The notes under the pieces: model-generated
Databases searched by the model: none
What the model was told of the DNA's origin: nothing
The model's input: only the letters and a program-made list of their open reading frames with translations
Shown: one piece after another, positions 1 to 6,447 of the stretch
Layout of the letters: every line of letters starts with the position of its first letter
Position numbering within the stretch: position 1 is the stretch's first letter
Source of the DNA: an uncultured Muribaculaceae bacterium
GTDB taxonomy: Bacteria > Bacteroidota > Bacteroidia > Bacteroidales > Muribaculaceae
Length of the DNA stretch: 7,574 nt
Assembly (NCBI GenBank): GCA_910584735.1
Contig: CAJUBM010000128.1
Span: 1 to 7,574 of the forward strand
Reading direction: 5' to 3'
Program-made: the position numbers and the translations under genes

Positions 1-121
1 CTTCGGGTGGCCTGCCGTCCCGGAGGTCCGGCGCCACTACCATCCGGCATCACTATAATGTCAACATGGATAATGATGCATCTGGCGGAAAGCGTTTATG
101 CGAGTTTTTACACGGCCACTA

Positions 122-1783
122 TTATTTGCGGGAGGGGGCGGCCAGGATTGAGGCGAGGCGTCCCGGGGTCTGGAGGATTACGGCGGCTGAATCGAGGTCG
201 CGGTCATGTTTCAGGCCCTCTATGGTGGCTCCGCGTGTGGAATAGTAGCGTTGTATTATGTCGTTGGCTAAATATGGGGCGATAATCTCGCGGTTGAGGT
301 CAAGGTCGTGGTTCAGGTCGTGCTGTAAGGTGGCGCGCAGGGTGTCAATCTGTGCCTGTACCTTGTCATCGAGATAGCCTTCTACCTTAGCGGATTTCTC
401 TAACTGGTCAAGCACAAGCTCACATGCGCGGTCATATTTGAATTTACCCGGGTCGATAAACGCCTTGAACTCGTTGTATATCGTATCGGTTACAACGAAG
501 TCCTCGGGAGCGGGAACCGTCTTGTTGCGCGAGGCGTAACGCGTGGCGAAATCGAAGCTCCAGCCATCGCTGACTATATTGTAGACCAGACGGTTGCCTT
601 CGGGATATTCCACCTTGACATCGGGGGTGATGCCACCGCCGTCACGCACCTCGCGCCCTGCGGCGGTATGCCAAACGGTAGTAAGCGAGTCGGGGATGCG
701 TGCCACCGAGCCGTCAGGATTGCGATGGGAATAGTCTATGGCCTGTATGCATCGTCCCGAGGGGATATAGTATTTGGCGATGGTGAGCTTCATCAGGCCG
801 TTATATGGAAGCTGGCGCGTGGACTGTACCAAGCCTTTGCCAAACGAGCGGTCGCCAACGATTACGGCGCGGTCAAGATCCTGTAGGGCGCCGGTCACAA
901 TCTCGGCTGCGGAGGCCGAGGCACCGTTTACAAGCACCGCCAAAGGTATCTCCGTATCAACGGGCTTCTGCGTGGTCTTATAGATGCGCTCATTCAGCAG
1001 ACCGCGTCCGCGTGTGCGTACAACCTCGGTACCCTTTGGTACAAACAGGCCGGTTATCTGCACGGCGCTCTCCAGCAGGCCGCCACCATTGTTGCGCAAA
1101 TCGAGGACTATTGATTTTACCGCCGGATTCTTCTTGAGGTCAAGAAGGGCGTCACGCACCTTGGCGTAAGATTTCTCATTGAACGTGGTAAGTTCTATAT
1201 AGCCGATATTCCCCTTCACCACGCCGTAATACGGCACAGGGTCTATCTCAATCTTCTCGCGCACAATGTCGAACGTAAGTATCGAATCCTCGGCGTAGGG
1301 ACGTTTCACGGTTACTTTCACCGTGGTACCCGCCTGCCCTTTGAGCCGCTTAGACACCTCGTCGGAATGGAGGGAGGTGACTGTGTCGGAATCTATGATG
1401 AAGAATACATCGCCCGGACGGAGACCTGCGCGGTGGGCGGGCGCACCTTCGCGGGGTTCGGACACCATCACTTTCCCGGCGCGCTCGGTGATATACGAGC
1501 CTATGCCGCCGTATTCTCCCGATGAGATAGAACGGAAGTCGGCCTGGTCCTTCTCGGGGATGTATTCGGTGTAGGGGTCAATCTCGTTGAGCATGGCCGC
1601 AATGGCCGTGTTGATGGACTTGTCGGCATCGATAGTGTCGACATAGCCGGTCTGTAGATTCTTGTAGACGGCAGAAAAAATATCAAGTCCTCGCGATATG
1701 TCGGCCTTGCCGGAACGTGTGGCAGCCGTGGCCGATGCAATCAGCACGGCCGCTACGAGCAGTATGACGGGCAACTTTCTCAT
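122..1783 (-). CDS. S41 family C-terminal processing peptidase, secreted
   Basis: This 553-residue protein is a CtpA/Prc-type serine protease, which cleaves proteins near their C-termini in the periplasm. Residues 1-22 (MRKLPVILLV...) form a Sec signal peptide without a lipobox cysteine. A PDZ domain covers about 92-167 (GGIGSY, then GLRPGD). The S41 catalytic domain runs from about 190 to 395. The Ser-Lys dyad is visible as Ser291 in GASASAAEI and Lys316 in SFGKG; their 25-residue spacing equals that of the known dyad in E. coli Prc. An extended C-terminal region (about 430-553), common in Bacteroidota homologues, follows. I chose ATG at 1783 because translation from the frame's earlier ATG at 1837 would put 18 extra residues before the signal peptide. 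A weak AGGA lies upstream. The gene is 118 bp downstream of LysR and probably has its own promoter (see 1865-1872). The substrate cannot be told from the sequence. Confidence 0.95.
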   Translation of the reverse strand: MRKLPVILLVAAVLIASATAATRSGKADISRGLDIFSAVYKNLQTGYVDTIDADKSINTAIAAMLNEIDPYTEYIPEKDQADFRSISSGEYGGIGSYITERAGKVMVSEPREGAPAHRAGLRPGDVFFIIDSDTVTSLHSDEVSKRLKGQAGTTVKVTVKRPYAEDSILTFDIVREKIEIDPVPYYGVVKGNIGYIELTTFNEKSYAKVRDALLDLKKNPAVKSIVLDLRNNGGGLLESAVQITGLFVPKGTEVVRTRGRGLLNERIYKTTQKPVDTEIPLAVLVNGASASAAEIVTGALQDLDRAVIVGDRSFGKGLVQSTRQLPYNGLMKLTIAKYYIPSGRCIQAIDYSHRNPDGSVARIPDSLTTVWHTAAGREVRDGGGITPDVKVEYPEGNRLVYNIVSDGWSFDFATRYASRNKTVPAPEDFVVTDTIYNEFKAFIDPGKFKYDRACELVLDQLEKSAKVEGYLDDKVQAQIDTLRATLQHDLNHDLDLNREIIAPYLANDIIQRYYSTRGATIEGLKHDRDLDSAAVILQTPGRLASILAAPSRK

Positions 1784-1864
1784 GGGAAATCCTAATGTGT
1801 CGGTTTTAAACAACGAAGTTAAGCAAAATAATAACAACTCAGCCCGTGTCCCTGCCTAAAATCG

Positions 1865-1872
1865 CAAAAATA
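1865..1872 (-). promoter_or_regulatory. Candidate Bacteroidota -7 promoter box for the S41 protease gene
   Basis: The minus strand reads TATTTTTG here, an exact match to the Bacteroidota -7 consensus TAnnTTTG, about 81 nt upstream of the protease ATG and just past the LysR stop codon. No clear TTTG -33 element lies at the expected 19-21 nt spacing, and the area is AT-rich, so this could be chance. Confidence 0.35.
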
Positions 1873-1901
1873 TTTTTATCGGCCGGATTTGGCATCTGGA
1901 A

Positions 1902-2804
1902 TCAGAGCCAATAGTTTATGCGGCGCTTGATGGCGGCGGAGTCGGTGAGGAGGCGCACGAACTCCTGCATGGAGCGTTTGTGGTAGGTGTCGCGGAGGGT
2001 ATGGACGCAGCCCGACATCTCGTTCTCGGGGACATCCAGCGGGATGGCCACAACCCCGGGCTGCTCATGGATTGAAGCCTCGGCCAGCACGGTGGCAAGG
2101 TGGTTCTGACGTATGAGTTCCAACAGGATGTTCACCTCGTTAAGCTCTATCCTTATCTTCAAAGGGGTGGGATAGCGGTCAAGAATACGCTCAAGGGCAT
2201 TGCGAGCCTGCAGGCCACGGGCCGGTAGAGCGAGGTCGTAGGACGCAAGTTCGGCAAGGGAGACTTTTTCTTTCTCCGCCAAGGAATGATGGCGGCTGAC
2301 TATCACAGACAGGGTGTTCTGAAACAGCACGTGCGACACTATGTCGGGCGCAGGCTTCGATGGTTTGAAAGCCAGTGCGAAATCCACCTGCCGGCCATGA
2401 AGCATATCCATTAGCTCAGCCATGGGGCGGTAGAAGATATTGAGCCTCACACGAGGGTACATCTTCATGAACGTGACCAGAGTCTCCGTGAGCATAGGGC
2501 TGAAAGAGTATGTGACCCCGATGTTGAGTGTGCCTGAGAGCAGGTCGCGGAGGTCGTCCATGCGCTGGCGGCAGAGTTCGGCATCCTGGAGGGCGCGGCG
2601 GGCGCAGGGGAGGAGTTCCCCACCGGCCTCGGTTAGAGCCACTCCGTGGCTTGAACGCACAAGCAACTGCGTGTCAAGGCCCTGTTCAAGCTGCTTTATC
2701 TGCTGCGAGAGGGTGCTCTGTGTGACGAACAAAGCCTTGGCGGCTTCTGAGAAGTTCAATGTCTCGGCAACCTTTACGAAATATCTAAGCTGTCGTAATT
2801 CCAT
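1902..2804 (-). CDS. LysR-type transcriptional regulator
   Basis: This 300-residue protein is of full LysR length. The N-terminal winged helix-turn-helix (about 1-60) shows the classic pattern: LRQLRYFVKVAE, FSEAAKALFVTQSTLSQQI at 18-36, and LTEAG at 58-62. The effector-binding domain (about 90-295) begins with the usual GTLNIGVT and has an SFSP segment that often lies near the inducer pocket. The overall style is that of CynR/CysL-like regulators of Bacteroidota. The ligand and target genes are unknown. It lies 56 bp downstream of the split threonine/serine exporter on the same strand, so exporter control is a reasonable guess but not shown. There is no divergent neighbour of the kind LysR genes often regulate. 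A possible own promoter lies at 2830-2837 and an imperfect dyad at 2842-2860, which would fit autoregulation. Confidence 0.95.
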   Translation of the reverse strand: MELRQLRYFVKVAETLNFSEAAKALFVTQSTLSQQIKQLEQGLDTQLLVRSSHGVALTEAGGELLPCARRALQDAELCRQRMDDLRDLLSGTLNIGVTYSFSPMLTETLVTFMKMYPRVRLNIFYRPMAELMDMLHGRQVDFALAFKPSKPAPDIVSHVLFQNTLSVIVSRHHSLAEKEKVSLAELASYDLALPARGLQARNALERILDRYPTPLKIRIELNEVNILLELIRQNHLATVLAEASIHEQPGVVAIPLDVPENEMSGCVHTLRDTYHKRSMQEFVRLLTDSAAIKRRINYWL

Positions 2805-2829
2805 CGGCAGGTAATAATAAGTAACTGTT

Positions 2830-2837
2830 CAAAATTA
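2830..2837 (-). promoter_or_regulatory. Candidate -7 promoter box for the LysR gene
   Basis: The minus strand reads TAATTTTG, an exact match to TAnnTTTG, ending 25 nt before the LysR ATG, a sensible leader length. The -33 region has no good TTTG. The imperfect dyad at 2842-2860 lies directly upstream, where a regulator could act. Confidence 0.4.
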
Positions 2838-2841
2838 TCTT

Positions 2842-2860
2842 ATACTAAGGGGCTGATTAT
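2842..2860. promoter_or_regulatory. Imperfect dyad, possible LysR autoregulatory site
   Basis: The sequence ATACTAAGGGGCTGATTAT has matching outer positions on the two strands (ATA.T.AG against CT.A.TAT). It sits between the exporter stop codon and the LysR -7 box. LysR sites are usually dyads containing T-N11-A; this one does not show that exact spacing, so the assignment is weak. Confidence 0.2.
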
Positions 2861-3370
2861 TCATCTCTCAGGGGAGGGTTCTCGCCGGGTGGCCTGGAAC
2901 GAGATTTTCTTCATGAAGAAAATCGGGGCGGTGGCACCCACCGCCATAGCCAAGAGGATGAAGAAACATGTAAGACCGTTGTATGAAAATAAATAGAAGT
3001 AATGGTTGAAGGCATCCTCACCCCGGGAATAAAGGCACATCACCAGACCGCCGAAGGCCTTATAGGCGTATATGCCGGGAATCATCGGAAGCAGCGAGGG
3101 GAACAGGAAGGTCTCGGCCGGCACACGTCCCCGGGGTGACAGCAGCACGGCCAATACACCGATAAGCAGGGAGGCCAGAAGCGTTGCCGGAACGATATGC
3201 ATGCCAAGTCCCGGAATGTCCATCAGAAGAAAACGGCACGAATGGCCCGCAGCCGCGATGATGGCGCAATAGAGATACGCCTGGCGCGGCGGATTGCTTA
3301 TCGCCGAAAAACCGATTGCGGCTATCGCCGAAAACGAAGCATCCTGTAGAAAATCAGCTATCAGTTCCAT
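2861..3370 (-). CDS. Threonine/serine exporter, C-terminal half (ThrE_2-type)
   Basis: This 169-residue integral membrane protein matches the small ThrE_2 (DUF3815-like) half of the ThrE amino-acid exporter. It has hydrophobic spans at about 12-26, 33-51, 59-77, 92-112 and 130-155. Diagnostic features are the FSAISNPPRQ start of the domain, GRVPAETF near 81-88, and PMIPG at 95-99, a proline-glycine motif shared by ThrE proteins. The C-terminus is short and charged. The other half is encoded 43 bp upstream on the same strand; in actinobacterial ThrE the two halves are fused, while Bacteroidota and Firmicutes often keep them as two genes. The two products probably assemble into one inner-membrane exporter. 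I chose ATG at 3370; a TTG two codons upstream is an alternative. Confidence 0.88.
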   Translation of the reverse strand: MELIADFLQDASFSAIAAIGFSAISNPPRQAYLYCAIIAAAGHSCRFLLMDIPGLGMHIVPATLLASLLIGVLAVLLSPRGRVPAETFLFPSLLPMIPGIYAYKAFGGLVMCLYSRGEDAFNHYFYLFSYNGLTCFFILLAMAVGATAPIFFMKKISFQATRREPSPER

Positions 3371-3413
3371 CTCCAAAGTTAAGAATTATGAGGCTGCTTT
3401 AAAAAATTGTCAT

Positions 3414-4235
3414 TCAAAACATCCCCACATCCATCATTAGCATGCCGAAACAGAGGCCCACGGACAGGCAGGCCGTAATGACAAGGGCGTTCATAAGGCG
3501 CCCGAAGGCACAGATATAATGGCGGTCGAGCATGTCGCAGAACGAGTTAAGATACGGTATGCCGGGCACGAGATACAACACGCTGGTGCCGATGGATAGT
3601 GCCGGAGTAGAGCCAAGGCCGAAAAGACCGTCGGCGGCAGCAAGCACCGAAGAGATAAACGAGCATATTACTACCGTCAGACGGAAGTCGACATGGTGCT
3701 CGGAAAGCATCTGCTTCACCAGATATCCGGCCATCGTGGATAAGAAAACAACCGCCATAGCCACCGAATCGCCACCGAACAACCGGCAGAACGAAGCATT
3801 GGCCAGCGATACAAGAAGGAGCACCACCCATTTATCCGTCCCGGAAGTGGCGATAATCCTGCGGAATTCGGCGCATGCCTGAGAAAAACCCACCTTATGG
3901 TCGGCAACATCCCAGCTCAGGCGGCTCAGTGAGGCATTTATGGCGAAACTCACAGGCCGGTCCAGGATAGCCGCGATAGAGGTGAATACATGCCTGCCCC
4001 CATCGCTGCTTACAGTGAGATGTATATGGCGCGGGAAGATAGAAAGTTCTACCGACATACCGAACACCGCCGCTATACGCCTTACGTTCTTTTCCAGACG
4101 GATACATGTGGAGCCGCTGCTGAAGATCCATGAGGAATATTCGGCAAGAAAAGCTCCCATCTCTTCCAGAGCCGGGGTATGCCCCGGGGTGATGGAGGGA
4201 GCATCATTACAAATCGTCGCACTCGTCATAGTCAT
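3414..4235 (-). CDS. Threonine/serine exporter, N-terminal half (ThrE, PF06738-type)
   Basis: This 273-residue protein carries the ThrE cytoplasmic domain followed by five predicted membrane spans. Residues 35-75 (SSGSTCIRLEKNV, then GMSVELSIFPRHIHLTV) correspond to the conserved soluble region before the channel. Spans fall at about 135-152, 157-176, 184-204, 211-232 and 245-268. LVPGIPYLNSFCDML at 222-236 is the family's PGIP signature. Known family members export threonine and serine using the membrane potential. The partner half follows 43 bp downstream, so the two are almost certainly co-transcribed. The first 29 bases overlap a possible small membrane-protein gene in another frame (4207-4440), consistent with translational coupling. 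The start at 4235 could also be the ATG two codons later. Confidence 0.9.
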   Translation of the reverse strand: MTMTSATICNDAPSITPGHTPALEEMGAFLAEYSSWIFSSGSTCIRLEKNVRRIAAVFGMSVELSIFPRHIHLTVSSDGGRHVFTSIAAILDRPVSFAINASLSRLSWDVADHKVGFSQACAEFRRIIATSGTDKWVVLLLVSLANASFCRLFGGDSVAMAVVFLSTMAGYLVKQMLSEHHVDFRLTVVICSFISSVLAAADGLFGLGSTPALSIGTSVLYLVPGIPYLNSFCDMLDRHYICAFGRLMNALVITACLSVGLCFGMLMMDVGMF

Positions 4236-4440
4236 AATCGTTCCTTATAATCCTGTCACCCGGCACATATAGTTCCTCCCACTCACGTCCAACCTCTATG
4301 AAGCGGTGACGTCCATGGCGGGAAGGGGCCGCCATATGCCGTCGGTGCAAAAGGGCTGCCGAAACACGTACAACTACGATAACCATCACAACGGCTGCGA
4401 TGCAGCACCAAGTAATCAACGGTATATTCATCCTTTCCAT
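4207..4440 (-). CDS. Possible small single-pass membrane protein
   Basis: I do not recognise this 77-residue frame. It has one strong hydrophobic span at about 6-31 (CCIAAVVMVIVVV core), then a basic stretch (HRRH, RHGRH) that would place the C-terminus in the cytoplasm, and a very acidic tail ending NDYDYDECDDL. It overlaps the start of the exporter gene by 29 bases in a different frame, an arrangement typical of coupled genes. Start candidates are the ATG at 4440 (AT-rich leader, usual for this phylum) and the ATG at 4431, which has GGAAAGG immediately upstream. The orderly membrane topology argues for a real gene. The short length and lack of a known family argue for caution. Confidence 0.5.
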   Translation of the reverse strand: MERMNIPLITWCCIAAVVMVIVVVRVSAALLHRRHMAAPSRHGRHRFIEVGREWEELYVPGDRIIRNDYDYDECDDL

Positions 4441-4586
4441 ATTTAAAACACATGCAAAGGAACAATCCACGATGCGATATGGCCGCGCTTTTAAGATGAA
4501 AATTTCGATAACGGCTATCGGTTTTACGAAAGCACAACATTAGGACATCCCTCTTCGTTAATAAAACAAACAATACGTACAAAATG

Positions 4587-4631
4587 GTTTCCGTGTAGGA
4601 TATACCGCTGCGGAATATCCTACACGGAAAC
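4587..4631. repeat. Long perfect inverted repeat between divergent genes
   Basis: The arms GTTTCCGTGTAGGATAT (4587-4603) and ATATCCTACACGGAAAC (4615-4631) are exact reverse complements over 17 bp. Inside, after one A-A mismatch, CCG and CGG pair again around a CTG loop, so an RNA copy would fold into a 45-nt hairpin. The right arm ends 18 nt before the ATG of the plus-strand gene at 4650. No gene reads into it from the left on the plus strand and no T-run follows on that side, so it is not an obvious terminator. A leader hairpin or an operator is more likely. Confidence 0.75.
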
Positions 4632-4649
4632 ATAAAATTAACATCTGCC

Positions 4650-5066
4650 ATGGATGAATATTTGAAATACACCCCGGAGAATATAACCTCGCTGGAAGAG
4701 GACGAAGTATTTGTGTTCGGCAGCAACCTCGCGGGAGCACATTACGGCGGAGCAGCCTACACCGCCGTAAAGCGTTTCGGCGCAATCATGGGACAGGGGG
4801 TAGGTATGCAGGGGCAGTCCTACGCAATCCCCACCATGCAGGGAGGCGTGGAGACCATAAAACCCTATGTGGACGAATTCATAGAACTGGCCCGCGAATG
4901 GGACCAGACAACGTTCTACGTAACCCGCATAGGGTGCGGCATAGCCGGGTTCAAAGATGAGGAAATCGCCCCGCTTTTCGACGAGGCCATGGATTTATAC
5001 AACGTACGTCTGCCCGAATCGTTTGCACATATAATACGCCGAAACAGAGAACTCTCAAAAAAGTGA
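4650..5066 (+). CDS. Small macro-domain-like protein with FVFGSN motif
   Basis: This 138-residue protein belongs to a recognisable but poorly understood family seen in bacteria and phages. I recall a name of the type A1S_2505 phage non-structural protein for it, but am not certain. Conserved blocks are FVFGSNLAGAHYGGAA at 21-36, GQGVGMQGQSYAIPT at 48-62 and VTRIGCGIAGF at 91-101. The order of a beta-strand followed by a SN-x2-G...GGAA loop, then a Gly-rich IGCGIAG turn, resembles the ADP-ribose-binding loops of macro domains. Nucleotide or ADP-ribose binding is therefore an inference, not an observation. There is no signal peptide or membrane span. The gene stands alone, diverging from the exporter cluster and converging on the flavin reductase. 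The start at 4650 has no Shine-Dalgarno sequence and lies just after the inverted repeat at 4587-4631. Confidence 0.82.
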   Translation: MDEYLKYTPENITSLEEDEVFVFGSNLAGAHYGGAAYTAVKRFGAIMGQGVGMQGQSYAIPTMQGGVETIKPYVDEFIELAREWDQTTFYVTRIGCGIAGFKDEEIAPLFDEAMDLYNVRLPESFAHIIRRNRELSKK

Positions 5067-5067
5067 C

Positions 5068-5106
5068 AAAAGAGGATGCGCCAAGTCGAAGAGATCTGGC
5101 GCATCC
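5068..5106 (-). terminator. Hairpin terminator between convergent genes
   Basis: GGATGCGCCA (5074-5083) and TGGCGCATCC (5097-5106) form a perfect 10-bp GC-rich stem with a 13-nt loop. On the minus strand the stem is followed by TCTTTTG, the U-tract expected of an intrinsic terminator for the flavin reductase gene ending at 5139. In the plus direction no T-run follows, so termination of the macro-like gene there is less certain. Confidence 0.75.
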
Positions 5107-5138
5107 CCAATCATAGGTCTTACAGCTATCGGTCCAGG

Positions 5139-5786
5139 TCAGACAATCTCATGGAAATGTGTCCGGTCGGCACCGCAGACCGGGCATACATAATCATCAG
5201 GCAGTTCGCCGTCCATCTCCACGATATAACCGCATATATCGCACCGATAACGGCGCTTGCCATTTCCCGACACATCGGGGAGATTCTCTTCGGCACGATA
5301 TGTGGGTGCGTTTTTCGGAGCCTTACCCTTGATAACATTGTGGTAGTAGGAATATGTCATAGGTTTCCCGGAACCCGGGGCCGCATCGATAAGGCGCGCT
5401 ATCACCACCACATGCGTCTCGCAATCAACAAACTGCATAGCCTCCAGCACCAACCGCCCGGCAAACCGCCCCTTTACACAGGGGGTACATGCCAGCAGGT
5501 CGTAGCCGAAATCCTGATATTTGTCAACGTCCCTGCTGCTCGAGAAGCCAAACGTCCCGATAAGCCGGGAATCGGAATCCTCTGTGAGTATCGACAAGGA
5601 AAAACGCCCCACCTCACGAATAGCCTCAAGCGTGAAATTATCCTTGTTCAGCGATATCGCCAAAAGCGGGTTCCGGCTTGTCACCTGGAAGCAAGTGTTG
5701 ATTACGCACCCCACAGGACGCCCGTCCTTAAAAGCCCCCACGATATACATACCATAGGTAAGATTATACAATACAGTCAAATCCAT
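5139..5786 (-). CDS. Flavin reductase-rubredoxin fusion protein
   Basis: This 215-residue protein joins an FMN-binding flavin reductase (flavoredoxin-like) domain at about 1-160 to a C-terminal rubredoxin-type domain at about 178-215. Family marks in the first part are YGMYIVGAF near 11-19, GRPVGCVIN at 22-30, TCFQVTSRNP at 31-40, and the exit segment KGKAPKNAPTY at 153-163. In the second, Cys182, Cys185, Cys201 and Cys204 (CDICGY, CPVCG) would hold one iron atom. Related high-molecular-weight rubredoxins pass electrons from NADH to flavodiiron proteins that reduce oxygen or nitric oxide, so a role in oxidative-stress defence in an anaerobe is likely. The cysteine spacing C-x2-C-x15-C-x2-C is shorter than in classic rubredoxins and nearer the rubrerythrin type. 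A perfect dyad sits 4 bp before the ATG, and an intrinsic terminator follows the gene. Confidence 0.92.
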   Translation of the reverse strand: MDLTVLYNLTYGMYIVGAFKDGRPVGCVINTCFQVTSRNPLLAISLNKDNFTLEAIREVGRFSLSILTEDSDSRLIGTFGFSSSRDVDKYQDFGYDLLACTPCVKGRFAGRLVLEAMQFVDCETHVVVIARLIDAAPGSGKPMTYSYYHNVIKGKAPKNAPTYRAEENLPDVSGNGKRRYRCDICGYIVEMDGELPDDYVCPVCGADRTHFHEIV

Positions 5787-5790
5787 ATCC

Positions 5791-5807
5791 TAATTCTTTA
5801 AGAATTA
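5791..5807. promoter_or_regulatory. Perfect AT-rich dyad at the flavin reductase start, candidate operator
   Basis: TAATTCTTTAAGAATTA has perfect 8-bp arms around a single central T and ends 4 bp before the ATG at 5786, over the ribosome-binding region. Its position suits a repressor site, perhaps for a redox-sensing regulator, but no regulator is identifiable and AT-rich dyads arise by chance. Confidence 0.35.
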
Positions 5808-5865
5808 ACATTTTGTCCACGCCAGATCACAGTCCATACCGAACCGCGACACGCAGCACACCCTA

Positions 5866-6191
5866 TCAATCTATTAAACAAAATTTCCAGTCCTTAAGAT
5901 TACGCATACTATAGATCTGAGTGTTGTTCAACACGCCCTCAGACAATAAAATGCCCAACGACCTCCAGGTTTAAGTAGTCGCGAACAACGCTCAATAAGC
6001 AATACCTAAGTCAGACTACTGAGCTTGCCATAATCGTAGAGGTTGAGGATAGATTCGCCGATATTCCCATTGACTTGCTCCAATGTTTTGGTATACTCCT
6101 TGACATAACGCTCGGTATAATGTGCAGTCTTTACAGAGTCTGTAAATTTGTCAGCTTCGATTATATCCGAGTTGCACTCAAATTTCGGGCT
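5866..6191 (-). pseudogene. Degraded N-6 adenine DNA methylase (HsdM-like) fragment
   Basis: Reading the minus strand from 6191 gives about 61 sense codons including EADKFTDSVKTAHYTERYV and ILNLYDYGKLSSLT, then a TAG at 6006-6008. The same frame continues VLLIERCSRLLKPGGRWA. A frameshift near 5940-5952 moves the reading to SEGVLNNTQ, and the remnant ends at a TGA at 5866-5868. The family pattern in type I restriction-modification HsdM subunits is roughly E-V-L-F-I-E-R-C-x-x-L-L-K-P-G-G-R followed by PEGVLNN, so one gene is recognisable across the stop and the frameshift. SPKFECN at the start occupies the place of the catalytic NPPF motif, which is lost. No initiation codon or upstream SAM-binding region remains. 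It lies downstream of the DUF6155 gene and is almost certainly non-functional. Confidence 0.7.
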
Positions 6192-6194
6192 TTA

Positions 6195-6447
6195 TTTGCC
6201 GACGCAATCTCTATAAAAAGCTAATAATAAACGAGTTATCCTCATAATCGGTACAAATGCTTGGTTGCTTAACCCATTGATTTTCAATGTGTTTGGTCTA
6301 TTTGAGCCTTTGGATTGGCAATGTTCTGTTTCCAAGGCTGTTACGAGTCAAGACTTGTACCGCTATGTTCGTGTTTCCGTCAGCAAAGATAGCGATTTTC
6401 GCCAATACTGCCAAAACATTTGTACCGCTGTCCATGCGATTGATTTT
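6195..6447. other. Stretch without a confident gene, after DUF6155
   Basis: I can assign no gene here. On the minus strand the DUF6155 frame stays open after its stop for about 48 codons, including an ATG and a 45-codon frame beginning MDSGTNVLAVLAKIAIF, then TAG, then about 28 more codons. The segment AKIAIFADGNTNI loosely recalls the region upstream of NPPF in HsdM proteins, so this may be further, more decayed methylase sequence. The plus strand is also open throughout, but that frame runs on through the DUF6155 gene as a shadow. Confidence 0.35.

Noticed and set aside
1..121. Possible starts of a downstream minus-strand gene (ATG at 50 or at 43) running off the window, and a plus-strand frame from 7
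   Set aside because: Fewer than 20 codons are visible in either minus-strand frame and nothing is recognisable; the plus-strand frame is mostly antisense to the protease gene.
1784..1837. Upstream start for the protease at 1837
   Set aside because: It would add 18 residues in front of a standard Sec signal peptide that begins at 1783.
1866..1877. AAAAATATTTTT palindrome as a terminator after LysR
   Set aside because: It has no GC stem and only AT pairing, so a stable terminator hairpin is unlikely; it overlaps the candidate -7 box instead.
4283..4726. 147-codon minus-strand open frame spanning the inverted repeat
   Set aside because: It crosses the macro-like gene start and the hairpin, has no family features, and its Ser-rich start is the antisense of the LEEDEV codons.
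5076..5801. 241-codon plus-strand open frame
   Set aside because: It is an antisense shadow of the flavin reductase-rubredoxin gene, whose domains and cysteine motifs are clear.
6130..6146. Perfect 8-1-8 dyad TTTACAGAGTCTGTAAA
   Set aside because: It lies inside the methylase remnant, where it encodes part of KFTDSVK, and has no regulatory position.
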